Shown: piece after piece, positions 49,084-57,809 of the stretch | Position numbering within the stretch: position 1 is the stretch's first letter | Layout of the letters: each line of letters opens with the position of its first letter | Assembly (NCBI GenBank): GCA_035537875.1 | Contig: DATLLJ010000024.1 | Coordinates: 1 to 64,000 of the forward strand | Reading direction: 5' to 3' | Length of the DNA stretch: 64,000 nucleotides | Source of the DNA: DATLLJ01 sp035537875 | GTDB taxonomy: Bacteria > Acidobacteriota > Vicinamibacteria > Vicinamibacterales > CAVVIG01 | The notes under the pieces: model-generated | What the model saw: only the letters and a program-made list of their open reading frames with translations | Database searches by the model: none | Told to the model about the DNA's origin: nothing | Position numbers and translations under genes: made by a program

Positions 49084-50838
49084 TCACGGCAACGCAAAAA
49101 CGTACAGCGCATTGTATTGGCGGGTCGGCTGAATGCCGGCCTGCGAGATCAGCCCACCCGTCAGCAACCCCTCGCCCGTCAGCACCGCCACGTATTGCTT
49201 GCCGTTCACCGCGTACGTGATGGTGCTGTTCTGGATCGTGCCGCCAAGCGTGGTCTCCCACACCATCTCTCCGCTGCGCGCATCGAACGCCCTGAACTTC
49301 TGGTCCAGATCTCCCCAGAACACCAGGTTTCCCGCTGTGGCGACCGCGGCGCCCTGGCCTGGCGCCCGCCCCTTGTAGATGTGGCGGATTTCACCGGTTG
49401 CCACGTTGATTCTCGCGAGCCCCGCAAACTCGTCGGGCTTCGAGCCGGGGCGGGGAATGCCGACGCGTCGTTCCGGCACCGCCGGCTGTCCTCCCGAGGC
49501 GGGGACGGCGGCGGTCATGTCGAGGCAGTTGTTGTTATACGGAACAAAGAGGGAATTGACACCAGGGTGGTACGTCATCGGCCAGTAGCTCTTCGTGTTC
49601 CAGAAACAGACCGTGCGACGCTTGCCGGGCGCATCGACGAGCACACTCTCGTTGATGAAGGTCTGGCCCGTCTTCACATCGATCTTCGAGATGAGAAATT
49701 CCGGAACGTCGTACGGAAACGGCGTCGCCCACAGGAACTGGCCCGTCTGCCGATCGAGCGACCACACACCTCCGCCTTCGCCCACGTTCATGGCGACATC
49801 ACGCGGCTGATCACGGGGAACGTCAGGATTGATCCACTTGACGAATTTCGGATCGGGGTTGACGGTCGTTCGCAGCAGCACCCGTTCGTTGGTGTAGTCC
49901 AGGTCCCAGTCGTCGCCGGGCAGGTGCTGGTAGTACCAGACGAGCTTGCCGGTGTCGGGATTCAGGGCGACGGTGGAGTTGCTGTACAGATCGGCTGGCG
50001 CCGACAGCGGGATCGCGCGCGCATTCCCGCCGTGCCGGTCGGCCCGGGTATTCGGCATCGGGTTGGCGATGCCCCAGAAAACCAGCCGGCGCACCGGGTC
50101 GTAGCCGCCTGCGAGACCCCACGGCGACGCGAGCCGTCCTCCCGGCGGCGAACCTCCCCACGTCTCGTCGCCTGGCTCGCCGGCGGCCGGCACCGTGTAG
50201 AAGCGCCAGACTTCTTTTCCGCTCTTCGCATCGTGCGCCGAGATGTAGCAGTTGTCGCGCTCGGTGCCGCACGCGCGGCCCGAAAGCACTTTGCCGTCGG
50301 CCACGATGACGCCCGACGTGAGATTTCCACTCGACTTGGTTTCCCATCTCACCGCGCCGGTGCGCGCGTCGAGCGCCACGATGAAGCCGTCCGGAGACGA
50401 GTAATACACCATGTCGTCGTAGATGGCGATCGCCTTCGTCCTGCTCGTACCCGACGGCCGCTTGTGTTCCCAAATGGTCGCGCCGGTCGTTCCATCGATG
50501 GCGAGCACGCTCGCGCCGGGCGCGACCAGGTAGATCACTCCCCGGTAGACAATCGGAATGCTTTCCTGAGCGCCGGTGCCAAGCTCCTTTTTGAAAACCT
50601 GACGGAGCTGACTGACGTTCTGGCGGCTGATCTGGTCGAGCGGGCTGAATCGCTGCGCGTCGTGAGTGCGGCTGTACATCAACCAGTCGTCGGGTCCGGG
50701 ATTCTCGAGCATCGCCTGTGTTACGGGCGTAAAATCCGCGACGCCGACCTGTGCACCCGACGCCGGCGACAGCGCGAGCAGCGCTACGACAGTGAGGGCG
50801 CACATGCCCCGGGCCCTCAGCGCCAAGCCATGAGCCAT
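49084..50838 (-). CDS. Periplasmic PQQ-dependent dehydrogenase (quinoprotein)
   Basis: 584 aa from ATG 50838 after GGAGG, with a signal peptide (CALTVVALLALSPASGAQ). Propeller blades include DDWLMYSRTHDAQRFSPLDQ, IDGTTGATIWEHKRPSG, LDARTGAVRWETKSSGNLTS and FDARSGEMVWETTLGGTIQN. FWGIANPMPNTRADRHGGNA is the region after the active site in this class. There is no CC pair of the ADH type and no heme motif (the Cys in RACGTERDNCYIS are spaced differently). It therefore belongs to a different branch from 20609-22252. A DUF6152 gene precedes it by 75 bp on the same strand. Confidence 0.85.
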   Translation of the reverse strand: MAHGLALRARGMCALTVVALLALSPASGAQVGVADFTPVTQAMLENPGPDDWLMYSRTHDAQRFSPLDQISRQNVSQLRQVFKKELGTGAQESIPIVYRGVIYLVAPGASVLAIDGTTGATIWEHKRPSGTSRTKAIAIYDDMVYYSSPDGFIVALDARTGAVRWETKSSGNLTSGVIVADGKVLSGRACGTERDNCYISAHDAKSGKEVWRFYTVPAAGEPGDETWGGSPPGGRLASPWGLAGGYDPVRRLVFWGIANPMPNTRADRHGGNARAIPLSAPADLYSNSTVALNPDTGKLVWYYQHLPGDDWDLDYTNERVLLRTTVNPDPKFVKWINPDVPRDQPRDVAMNVGEGGGVWSLDRQTGQFLWATPFPYDVPEFLISKIDVKTGQTFINESVLVDAPGKRRTVCFWNTKSYWPMTYHPGVNSLFVPYNNNCLDMTAAVPASGGQPAVPERRVGIPRPGSKPDEFAGLARINVATGEIRHIYKGRAPGQGAAVATAGNLVFWGDLDQKFRAFDARSGEMVWETTLGGTIQNSTITYAVNGKQYVAVLTGEGLLTGGLISQAGIQPTRQYNALYVFALP

Positions 50839-50913
50839 GAGATCCTCCGTTCTCTGCGAGAGTCTACCGCGCGTCCAGGCCCGCCCTGCATCCGGCGTCA
50901 AGCCCCACGACGC

Positions 50914-51321
50914 TTATGGGGCATTTCCCTCGCTTGAACCGGCGAACAGCTTCTTCCCGCTGTCGAGAAGCGTGACGGATCTGGCATTCGCGAGCTTGGT
51001 TCCATCTTTGGCCAGCGTGCCCACTACGGTCACGACGTCGTCGAGCTTCAGCGAGTTCCGTGTCCAGCCAAGCCGCATGAGAACATTCGGGCTGCCCATC
51101 TCAAGGGCCCAGTTCGTGACGTTCCCCGTTTTCTCATCGGTGACGTCGATGTGAAAATAGATGTGCGGATTCGCCCACTCCACCCTGGTGACTTTTCCTG
51201 TCAGCGTCATGACCTTGGTACTGTCGTATTGGGCTGCGAACGAGTGGTGGGCCGAAGCCGACGTCGCAACCAGAAGAGTGCTGAACCCAAGGGCGCATGA
51301 AGCGTACACTCCAAATCTCAT
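50914..51321 (-). CDS. Secreted DUF6152 protein
   Basis: 135 aa. Signal peptide CALGFSTLLVATSASA, then HHSFAAQYDSTKVMTLTGKV, EWANPHIYFHIDVTDEKTGN and KDGTKLANARSVTLLDSGKK. It is first in a minus-strand run with a PQQ dehydrogenase 75 bp downstream, then the amidohydrolase. This places a DUF6152 directly in a quinoprotein operon. Divergent from the WEGDTLV gene at 51417. Confidence 0.85.
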   Translation of the reverse strand: MRFGVYASCALGFSTLLVATSASAHHSFAAQYDSTKVMTLTGKVTRVEWANPHIYFHIDVTDEKTGNVTNWALEMGSPNVLMRLGWTRNSLKLDDVVTVVGTLAKDGTKLANARSVTLLDSGKKLFAGSSEGNAP

Positions 51322-51416
51322 TGCACCTCCGCACTCGGTTCGTCCGCGAACGGTACTTGCATTCCGCGAGGTCTGTCAAAGGTTTTGAAGTGTAGAATCC
51401 CGAGGGGAGACGCCGC

Positions 51417-52235
51417 ATGGAGCCACGACTCAAAACCGGAAGTCTCGTCCTGATCGCGATCCTGTTCACCCATCCGAGCCTCGCAGCGCAGTGGCTGCAG
51501 CATCCGACGGCCGGCGTCCCGAGAACTTCGACCGGAGCGGTGAATTTGAGCGCCCCCGCGCCCAGGACTGCGGCGGGCAACCCGGATCTCTCCGGCATGT
51601 GGGAACCAGTCAAAAATCGCCCTTGTCCGGCGGATGGATGCCCGGACATGGAGGTTCCACAGGAGTTTCTGAACATTGGCTGGTCGCTCAAAGACGGGCT
51701 GCCTTACCAGCCCTGGGCGGCGACGGCCGTCAAGGAACGCTCCGAGCACTTCGGAAAAGACGATCCAGTGACGCGATGCCTCCCTCCCAGCGTCCTCCAG
51801 TTGCACACGACGCCGCAGCTCCGGAAGATCCTTCAGTTGTCGGACGTCCTCGTCATTCTCAGTGAGTTCGCCGTGAGCTACCGCCAGATATTCACCGATG
51901 GACGACCGTTGCCCGTGGATCCGAACCCGTCTTACTATGGGTATTCCTCGGCCAAATGGGAGGGCGAGACTCTTGTCGTGGAGACGGTGGGCTTCAAAGA
52001 CGGTCTCTGGATCGACCGAAACGGCAGTCCGCTGACCGATGCCGCCAGGTTGACTGAACGTTTCACCCGGGTCAACTACGGCAGAATGGAGATTGCGGTC
52101 ACCGTCAACGATCCGAAAGCGTACACTGCGCCGTGGACGGTCACGCTCAGCTACAACATCGTGCTCGACACGGATTTGCTCGAATACGTCTGTCTCGAAA
52201 ATGAGCGCGACCTTCCCCATCTGGTAGGGAAATGA
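51417..52235 (+). CDS. Secreted WEGDTLV-family protein, divergent member
   Basis: 272 aa with a signal peptide (LVLIAILFTHPSLAAQ). It has NPDLSGMWEPVKNRPCPADG, LPYQPWAATAVKERSEHFGK, DPVTRCLPPSVLQLHTTPQL, TDGRPLPVDPNPSYYGYSSA, KWEGETLVVETVGFKDGLWI and VTVNDPKAYTAPW. Asp in the WEGDTLV motif is Glu here and the usual His in LHxxER is Arg. A Cys pair (CPADGC) is unique among the copies. Single gene between a divergent DUF6152 and a convergent paralogue. Confidence 0.8.
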   Translation: MEPRLKTGSLVLIAILFTHPSLAAQWLQHPTAGVPRTSTGAVNLSAPAPRTAAGNPDLSGMWEPVKNRPCPADGCPDMEVPQEFLNIGWSLKDGLPYQPWAATAVKERSEHFGKDDPVTRCLPPSVLQLHTTPQLRKILQLSDVLVILSEFAVSYRQIFTDGRPLPVDPNPSYYGYSSAKWEGETLVVETVGFKDGLWIDRNGSPLTDAARLTERFTRVNYGRMEIAVTVNDPKAYTAPWTVTLSYNIVLDTDLLEYVCLENERDLPHLVGK

Positions 52236-52244
52236 CGCCGGCGA

Positions 52245-53060
52245 TCAATCCCTGGTGAACTTGACACCTTCGTTCAGCAGCTTCTCATACCGGTCGGGGT
52301 CGATATTGTTCTCGGCGCAGACCATCTCCTGGAGACGAGTGCCTTCCCGCAGCATCAGCGTTGAGCGCAGCGTCCACGGCCGGGTCAGCACGTTGGGATC
52401 CTCGATGGTCACTTCGTAGTTGATCTGGTCCCTGTCCACGCGTGTGTAGCGCTCCGTGATGTGCAAGGCGTCAGTGTGGAAAGTGCCGGTCCCGGCCAGC
52501 CACGTCTTGTCGTTGAAGCCGATGACGTCGATGACGAGCGTGTCGCCCTCCCATTGCGCGACCGAATTGCCCATATAGCTCGGAATGATGTCGTCGGGGC
52601 GCTTGGCGTTGAACGGGATGACTCGGAACACGTTCATGTACTCGTAGAGCATGACAATCTGGTCCCGGGTCTGCACGAACTGCTGCGGGAACAACCCCAG
52701 CATGACAATGCGGGGGATCCCGGCTGGCAGGCAGAGTCCGGTGGGATCGTCGATGCCTCGTCGGTTGTACGCCTCGACGACTTTCTTGGCGGCCCAGGGC
52801 TGATACGGCGCAGCCTCCCGTCCTTCCGGCCGGTCGTTCGACGAGAGCACGGTGGGAGCCGACGGGTCCACCCCGCTCCCGCCGACGCCAACGCCGCGGT
52901 TGGCCTCTTCCCACGTCCCGCGCTGAGTGCTGCCGCCCTGCCACACTCCCGTCAAGTCCGGTTTCCCCTCGGCCGTGCGCGGGACGGAACCAGGGCCCTG
53001 GGCCGATACGATCCCGGATGCCGCAACGGCGATGACTGCCGCGATGACGAGCGCGCGCAT
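52245..53060 (-). CDS. Secreted WEGDTLV-family protein
   Basis: 271 aa from ATG 53060, which overlaps the stop of the upstream DUF6152 gene by one base (TGATG) and has GGAGG at good distance. Signal peptide RALVIAAVIAVAASGIVSAQ. Hallmarks: RTAEGKPDLTGVWQGGSTQR, AAPYQPWAAKKVVEAYNRRG, DDPTGLCLPAGIPRIVMLGL, NSVAQWEGDTLVIDVIGFND, TGTFHTDALHITERYTRVDR and EVTIEDPNVLTRPW. The tight coupling makes this the clearest two-gene DUF6152-WEGDTLV unit in the window. Confidence 0.85.
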   Translation of the reverse strand: MRALVIAAVIAVAASGIVSAQGPGSVPRTAEGKPDLTGVWQGGSTQRGTWEEANRGVGVGGSGVDPSAPTVLSSNDRPEGREAAPYQPWAAKKVVEAYNRRGIDDPTGLCLPAGIPRIVMLGLFPQQFVQTRDQIVMLYEYMNVFRVIPFNAKRPDDIIPSYMGNSVAQWEGDTLVIDVIGFNDKTWLAGTGTFHTDALHITERYTRVDRDQINYEVTIEDPNVLTRPWTLRSTLMLREGTRLQEMVCAENNIDPDRYEKLLNEGVKFTRD

Positions 53061-53494
53061 CACGGCACCTCCACAGCCGGCGCCGCCCCGCCATCACCCG
53101 TTCCAGCCGGCGGACCAAAGAACATCTTCTTCCCGTCGGGCAGCGTAATCTGCCGGGAGTGGCCCCAGGCGCCGCCGTCCCGTGCCTGCCATCCGGACAC
53201 GGTGATGCGGTCGCCGGGCTTGAAGGTGGTGTCCTTCTTCCAGCCTATCCGGTAGAGCACGGCAAGGTTGTAGCCTTCGAACTTCCAGTTGGTGACCTTG
53301 CCGGCAGCGTCGGCCACGTCAAGATAGAAGTGGGTGTGCGGGTTCGTCCACTCGACCTTCGTGACGACACCCGTCAGGGTGATCGGTTTGCTCACGTCAT
53401 ACTCGGCGCCAAAAGAGTGATGGGCCGACAACGGCGCAGACGATCCCATCAGCACAGGAATGAGCAGGGATACCCGGATCGCACGCCACGGCAT
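53060..53494 (-). CDS. Secreted DUF6152 protein
   Basis: 144 aa. Signal peptide RVSLLIPVLMGSSAPLSA, then HHSFGAEYDVSKPITLTGVV, EWTNPHTHFYLDVADAAGKV and ARDGGAWGHSRQITLPDGKK. A Gly/Pro/Ala-rich tail of about 15 residues follows the domain. It is translationally coupled to the WEGDTLV gene downstream. The domain arrangement of this pair equals that of the fused protein at 17285. Confidence 0.85.
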   Translation of the reverse strand: MPWRAIRVSLLIPVLMGSSAPLSAHHSFGAEYDVSKPITLTGVVTKVEWTNPHTHFYLDVADAAGKVTNWKFEGYNLAVLYRIGWKKDTTFKPGDRITVSGWQARDGGAWGHSRQITLPDGKKMFFGPPAGTGDGGAAPAVEVP

Positions 53495-53574
53495 CGTTCA
53501 CCTCGATGGTTCAATGTATGCCGGTTTCGGAGCGTAGTAAAGACGCGAAACGCGTCCCGCGTTACACTGGCTTC

Positions 53575-54843
53575 GTGTTCTCGAGCCGCAGGAATTTCGT
53601 CGGCGCCGACAGACGCCTCGATGCCGAAATCATCGGCCTCGTCGGTTTCGCCCACGGCGTCTCGCACTTCTACCACCTGATGCTCCCTCCGCTGTTTCCC
53701 TGGCTGATGACCGAGTTCGGCCTGACGTTCACCCAGGTCGGCCTGCTGACGACGACATTCTTCGTGGTCAGCGGCGTGGGCCAGGCGCTTGCCGGGTTTC
53801 TGGTGGACCGTATTGGCGCAAGTCGGGTGTTATTCGCCGGAATAGCAACCCTGGCGCTGTCGGGCGTCGTCCTTGGTGTGTCGAGCAGCTATCCGATGCT
53901 GATCCTGACGGCAGCGATTGCCGGCGCTGGCAACAGCGTCTTCCACCCTGCGGACTTCACACTGCTCAACCAGCGTGTCACGCACTCACAGCTCGGACAT
54001 GCTTTTTCCATTCACGCGTTGTCAGGGAACCTCGGCTGGGCAGCCGGCCCCGTGTTCATGGCCGGCCTGGCCGGCGCCGCCGGTCGGCATGCGGCCGGCT
54101 TCGGTGCCGCCGCGGTCGGCTCGCTTGCGCTCGTGCTCCTGTACACGCGGCGGCATGTGTTGTCGGATGCGGCCGCCGAACTGGTCGTGGCTGGCGAGCG
54201 CGGCGCGGCGATCGCGCGCACGGCGCCGCTCGCTTTCCTCCGCTCGGGCGCGGTATGGCTTTGCTTCTCGTTCTTCTTCCTGACCACGACGGCGTTCGGC
54301 ATCCTGCAGAATTACGCGCCGGCGATTCTGAGCCAGGTGTACGGCGTCTCGCTCGTCTTCGCGAGCGGCGGGCTCACCGCGTACCTCCTGGGCAGCGGTG
54401 CCGGCGTCATCACAGGCGGCTTCCTCGCACCGCACGGCGATCGCGTGGTCGCCCCGTCGCTGGGATTCGCCGCGCTGATGGCGCTGGTGCTCGCGTCGGG
54501 CGCGCTGCCGTCCGCGGCGTTGTGGCCACTCATGGCGGCGCTCGGCTTCGGCGTCGGCATGGCGAGCCCCGCAAGGGATCTGCTCGTGCGACAGGCGGCG
54601 ACTGCCCGGTTCGGCAAAACCTCATTCGGCCGGGTGTACGGGTTCGTGTACTCGGGCCTGGACACGGGGCTTGCCATCTCGCCCATGCTCTTCGGTCCGC
54701 TGCTCGACGCGGGGCGTTTCAACGACGCGCTGATCGCCGTCGCTCTCTTGCAGGTCGCCGCGCTGACGACGGCGTGGCGCGTCGGCAGCGGTGCGCGGGC
54801 GGCCGAGCCGAAATCGGCCCCGGTGGCTGCGTCACAAACCTGA
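53575..54843 (+). CDS. MFS transporter, fosmidomycin-resistance (Fsr)-like
   Basis: About 422 aa with 12 hydrophobic segments. Helix 1 region AEIIGLVGFAHGVSHFYHLM and LPPLFPWLMTEFGLTFTQVG is typical of Fsr/CynX-like exporters, followed by GNSVFHPADFTLLNQRVTHS with the FHP motif of the Fsr group. The frame is open from 53506, but that leaves only 11 bp to the divergent DUF6152 gene, so GTG 53575 is preferred as start. Function as a drug or metabolite exporter is inferred. Followed 62 bp later by kinase 3. Confidence 0.8.
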   Translation: MFSSRRNFVGADRRLDAEIIGLVGFAHGVSHFYHLMLPPLFPWLMTEFGLTFTQVGLLTTTFFVVSGVGQALAGFLVDRIGASRVLFAGIATLALSGVVLGVSSSYPMLILTAAIAGAGNSVFHPADFTLLNQRVTHSQLGHAFSIHALSGNLGWAAGPVFMAGLAGAAGRHAAGFGAAAVGSLALVLLYTRRHVLSDAAAELVVAGERGAAIARTAPLAFLRSGAVWLCFSFFFLTTTAFGILQNYAPAILSQVYGVSLVFASGGLTAYLLGSGAGVITGGFLAPHGDRVVAPSLGFAALMALVLASGALPSAALWPLMAALGFGVGMASPARDLLVRQAATARFGKTSFGRVYGFVYSGLDTGLAISPMLFGPLLDAGRFNDALIAVALLQVAALTTAWRVGSGARAAEPKSAPVAASQT

Positions 54844-54878
54844 GGTCGATCTCGTCGATATGACCGTCCCGCGGCGCG

Positions 54879-54884
54879 TATAAT
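54879..54884 (+). promoter_or_regulatory. -10 element for kinase 3
   Basis: A perfect TATAAT 21 nt before the kinase ATG predicts a 5' leader of only about 14 nt. No convincing -35 box. Comparable to the TATAAT immediately before kinase 1. Confidence 0.45.
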
Positions 54885-54905
54885 CCGACCGCAGCTCACC
54901 ATCAG

Positions 54906-57593
54906 ATGGCGCTTCAAGCTGGCACGCGCCTCGGCGGCTACGAGGTGCTCGCGCTCATCGGCACGGGCGGGATGGGAGAGGTCTATCGCGCCAGGGACGG
55001 CAAGCTCCAGCGTGAGGTCGCGCTGAAGGTTCTGCCGGACGCCTGGGCCAACGATCCCGATCGCCTTGCGCGCTTTCAACGCGAAGCCGAGGTCCTGGCG
55101 TCGCTGAACCATCCTCACATTGCCGCCATCTACGGCCTCGAGGATGCTCACCTGCCGGCCGGCTCGGGGCACGCGGTCCGGGCGCTGGTGCTGGAGCTGG
55201 TGGAAGGCCCAACGCTCGCCGATCGCCTCGCCCGTGGCCCTATCCCGCTCGACGAGGCGTTGAGCATCGCACAGCAGATTGCGGAAGCGCTCGAAGCCGC
55301 ACACGGGCACGGCGTCGTCCACCGCGATCTCAAGCCCGCGAACATCAAGCTGAGGTCCGACGGAACGGTCAAGGTCCTGGACTTTGGCCTCGCCAAAGCG
55401 GTGTCTGGGGATTCGTCGACGGGCAGCGTCTCGCAATCACCGACCTTCACCGTGGCGGGCACGCAGGTGGGCGTGATCCTCGGCACGGCGGCCTACATGG
55501 CCCCGGAACAGGCCAAAGGCAGGACGGCCGACGCGCGCTCCGACATCTGGGCGTTTGGCGTCGTGCTGTACGAGATGCTGACCGGTCGGGCGGCGTTCGG
55601 CGGCGAGACGACGCTGGAGGTGCTCGGCGGCGTGATGAAGGCCGATCCCGACTGGGGAGCGCTGGCGGCGACGACGCCTCCAGGTATTCGCTCGCTGATC
55701 CGCCGCTGCCTTCAGAAGGATTCGAACCGGCGGCTGCGTGATATCGCGGATGCGCGCTTTCAGATCGAGGACGCGCTGAGCGAGCCGTCAGCTCCCGCCG
55801 CGCTGACTGCGCCGGCTCGAAAAAATCGCGAGCGTTTCGCGTGGGTGGCTGCGCTGGCGATGGGAATGGTCGCCGCGTCGCTGATGACCCGCGTGTTCTT
55901 GCGGCCCTCCGCCGTCGAGGCACCGGAGGCGCGATTTCAAATCGTCACGCCGCCGGCCGCGACCGCAGCGCTCCCCCAGTTGGCGATTTCCCCTGACGGG
56001 CGGCAAGTCGTGTTTTCCGCGACGACCCAAGGGAACACTCAACTCTGGCTCCGGCGATTCGAGTCCGAGGCGGCGGAACCTATTGCCGGAACCGAAGGCG
56101 GACGATTTCCCTTCTGGTCACCCGACAGCCGGTCGATTGGGTTTTTCGCCGACCAGAAACTGAACGGATCGGCATTTCCGGCGGAAGCGCTCAAGTCGTG
56201 GCTGATGGAGGCGGCGACGATACCACCACTTACGGTGGCACCTGGGGCGCTGACGGCACCATCCTGTTTGGTGTGGCCAATACGACGCCGATCTCTCGCG
56301 TGCCGGCGAGCGGCGACGAAGTGGTCGAAGCCACCCGGATCGAGTCCCCCTCAGCAGATCGGGCACCGATTTCCCCACTTCCTTCCCGATGGGCGTCATT
56401 TCCTGTTTTTTGCGACAGGCGCGCCAGGTGTTCAGGGGGTCTACATAGGCACTCTCGATACGACGGATGCGCGGCGTCTCCTGGAGGCCGATACGGCTGC
56501 GGTCTTCACGCCGCCCGATTTCGTGCTGTTCGTGCGCCAGGAGACGTTGTTCGCGCAGCGGCTCGATCTCGACCGCCTGGAACCGGTCGGCGAACCCTTT
56601 CAGGTAGCAGAGCGGCTGGCCGTCAATCCCAACAATTTTGCGAGCGTGGCCCTGTCGGCTTCGGTGGCTGGTCCGCTGGCGTTCAGGACGGCCGTCGCGG
56701 AGCCTCGCCAATTGGTGTGGCTCGATCGCGCCGGCAAACAGATCGCCGCGGTAGCGGATCTGGACACGGCCGAGACCAATACCATGAGGCTTTCACCCGA
56801 CGGCCGCACCCTGGCGCTGACCCGGAGAGTCGGTGGGAACACGGACGTGTGGTTGATCGATATCAAGCAGGGAGTCCCCCGCCGATTCACGTTCGAGGCC
56901 GTGAATGACCAGAACCCGGTGTGGTCGCCGGATGGAAGTCGAATCGTATTCCAGTCGTCTCGAAAAGGCGGTGGCTTCTATGATCTCTATGAGAAGCCGG
57001 TCGCGAGCGGCGGGGCCGAGAATGTGCTGCTCGAATCCTCCGAGAACAAGAACGTCACGGATTGGTCGCCAGATGGCCGCTTCATTCTGTATTCGAGCCT
57101 CCGCCCGAAAACTGCCCGCGATCTGTGGGCCCTGCCGCTCGGCGGCGATCGAAAGCCGTTCGCGGTGGTGCAGAGCGCCTTCGAGGAAAACAACGGACGG
57201 TTTTCGCCGGATGGCCGCTGGATCGCGTACCAGTCGAACGAAACCGGACCGACCGAAGTCTACGTCCGCGCTTTCCCCGGCCCTGGCCGCAACTGGCAGA
57301 TATCGACCGGAGGCGGCACCAACCCTCAGTGGCGGGCGGATGGCCGAGAGATCTTCTACAGGACGCCGGATGATCGCATCATGGCCGTTCAGGTCGCTTT
57401 TCCGGCAAACGGAGCTTCCGTCGACTCCGGCAGACCTGTTGCGCTTTTTTCTCTGCGGCCGGGATCTGCGTACATCGCGGCACCCGATGGGCAGCGCTTC
57501 CTGATCAACACGCCGCTGGGGGAGCCCGTCACCCCACCCATCACGGTCGTCCTGAACTGGCAACCAGCGCTTTCAGCGCGCGAAAGGCAATGA
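54906..57593 (+). CDS. Ser/Thr protein kinase with PD40 propeller sensor (kinase 3), local frame disturbance
   Basis: 895 aa. Kinase motifs GTGGMGEVYRARD, EVALKVLP, VVHRDLKPANIKL, VLDFGLAKA and MAPEQAKG are intact. A membrane helix (WVAALAMGMVAASLMTRVFL, about residue 320) leads to the PD40 propeller, which ends VVLNWQPALSARERQ. Between about 56163 and 56350 the expected propeller sequence (VADGGGDDTTTYGGTWGADG) lies in the +1 frame. A missing A near 56163 and an extra C in the C-run near 56346-56350 compensate each other. About 62 residues are therefore nonsense as written, while the rest is in frame. This is most likely an assembly error. Confidence 0.85.
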   Translation: MALQAGTRLGGYEVLALIGTGGMGEVYRARDGKLQREVALKVLPDAWANDPDRLARFQREAEVLASLNHPHIAAIYGLEDAHLPAGSGHAVRALVLELVEGPTLADRLARGPIPLDEALSIAQQIAEALEAAHGHGVVHRDLKPANIKLRSDGTVKVLDFGLAKAVSGDSSTGSVSQSPTFTVAGTQVGVILGTAAYMAPEQAKGRTADARSDIWAFGVVLYEMLTGRAAFGGETTLEVLGGVMKADPDWGALAATTPPGIRSLIRRCLQKDSNRRLRDIADARFQIEDALSEPSAPAALTAPARKNRERFAWVAALAMGMVAASLMTRVFLRPSAVEAPEARFQIVTPPAATAALPQLAISPDGRQVVFSATTQGNTQLWLRRFESEAAEPIAGTEGGRFPFWSPDSRSIGFFADQKLNGSAFPAEALKSWLMEAATIPPLTVAPGALTAPSCLVWPIRRRSLACRRAATKWSKPPGSSPPQQIGHRFPHFLPDGRHFLFFATGAPGVQGVYIGTLDTTDARRLLEADTAAVFTPPDFVLFVRQETLFAQRLDLDRLEPVGEPFQVAERLAVNPNNFASVALSASVAGPLAFRTAVAEPRQLVWLDRAGKQIAAVADLDTAETNTMRLSPDGRTLALTRRVGGNTDVWLIDIKQGVPRRFTFEAVNDQNPVWSPDGSRIVFQSSRKGGGFYDLYEKPVASGGAENVLLESSENKNVTDWSPDGRFILYSSLRPKTARDLWALPLGGDRKPFAVVQSAFEENNGRFSPDGRWIAYQSNETGPTEVYVRAFPGPGRNWQISTGGGTNPQWRADGREIFYRTPDDRIMAVQVAFPANGASVDSGRPVALFSLRPGSAYIAAPDGQRFLINTPLGEPVTPPITVVLNWQPALSARERQ

Positions 57594-57809
57594 AAATCGG
57601 TGCCCGTTTGCCACAATGAGACCGGCGTGGAGCGGCGAGATCGAGCTTCCAGTGGTGCGTCGACACCGTTGAATTGGCTGATCCGGAGCGTGCGTGATTG
57701 AGCGAATAACTGGGCGTCGTGACGGGCCGCCTGGCGGGGCGGCGGCGACAGCCTGCGACCCTGATTAAGCAAACGTAGGCACGCTCTCCGCTCTGGCCAG
57801 GAGAGGCCG
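57594..57809 (+). ncRNA. 5' non-coding end of the IS110 element, candidate bridge RNA region
   Basis: 216 bp between the kinase stop and the transposase ATG contain no gene. In IS110-group elements the non-coding left end is transcribed into a bridge RNA that pairs with target and donor DNA (established for IS621 and relatives). GC-rich inverted segments such as GGGCCGCCTGGCGGGGCGGC (57724-57743) could form stem-loops. The RNA boundaries and loops cannot be set by eye. Confidence 0.35.
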
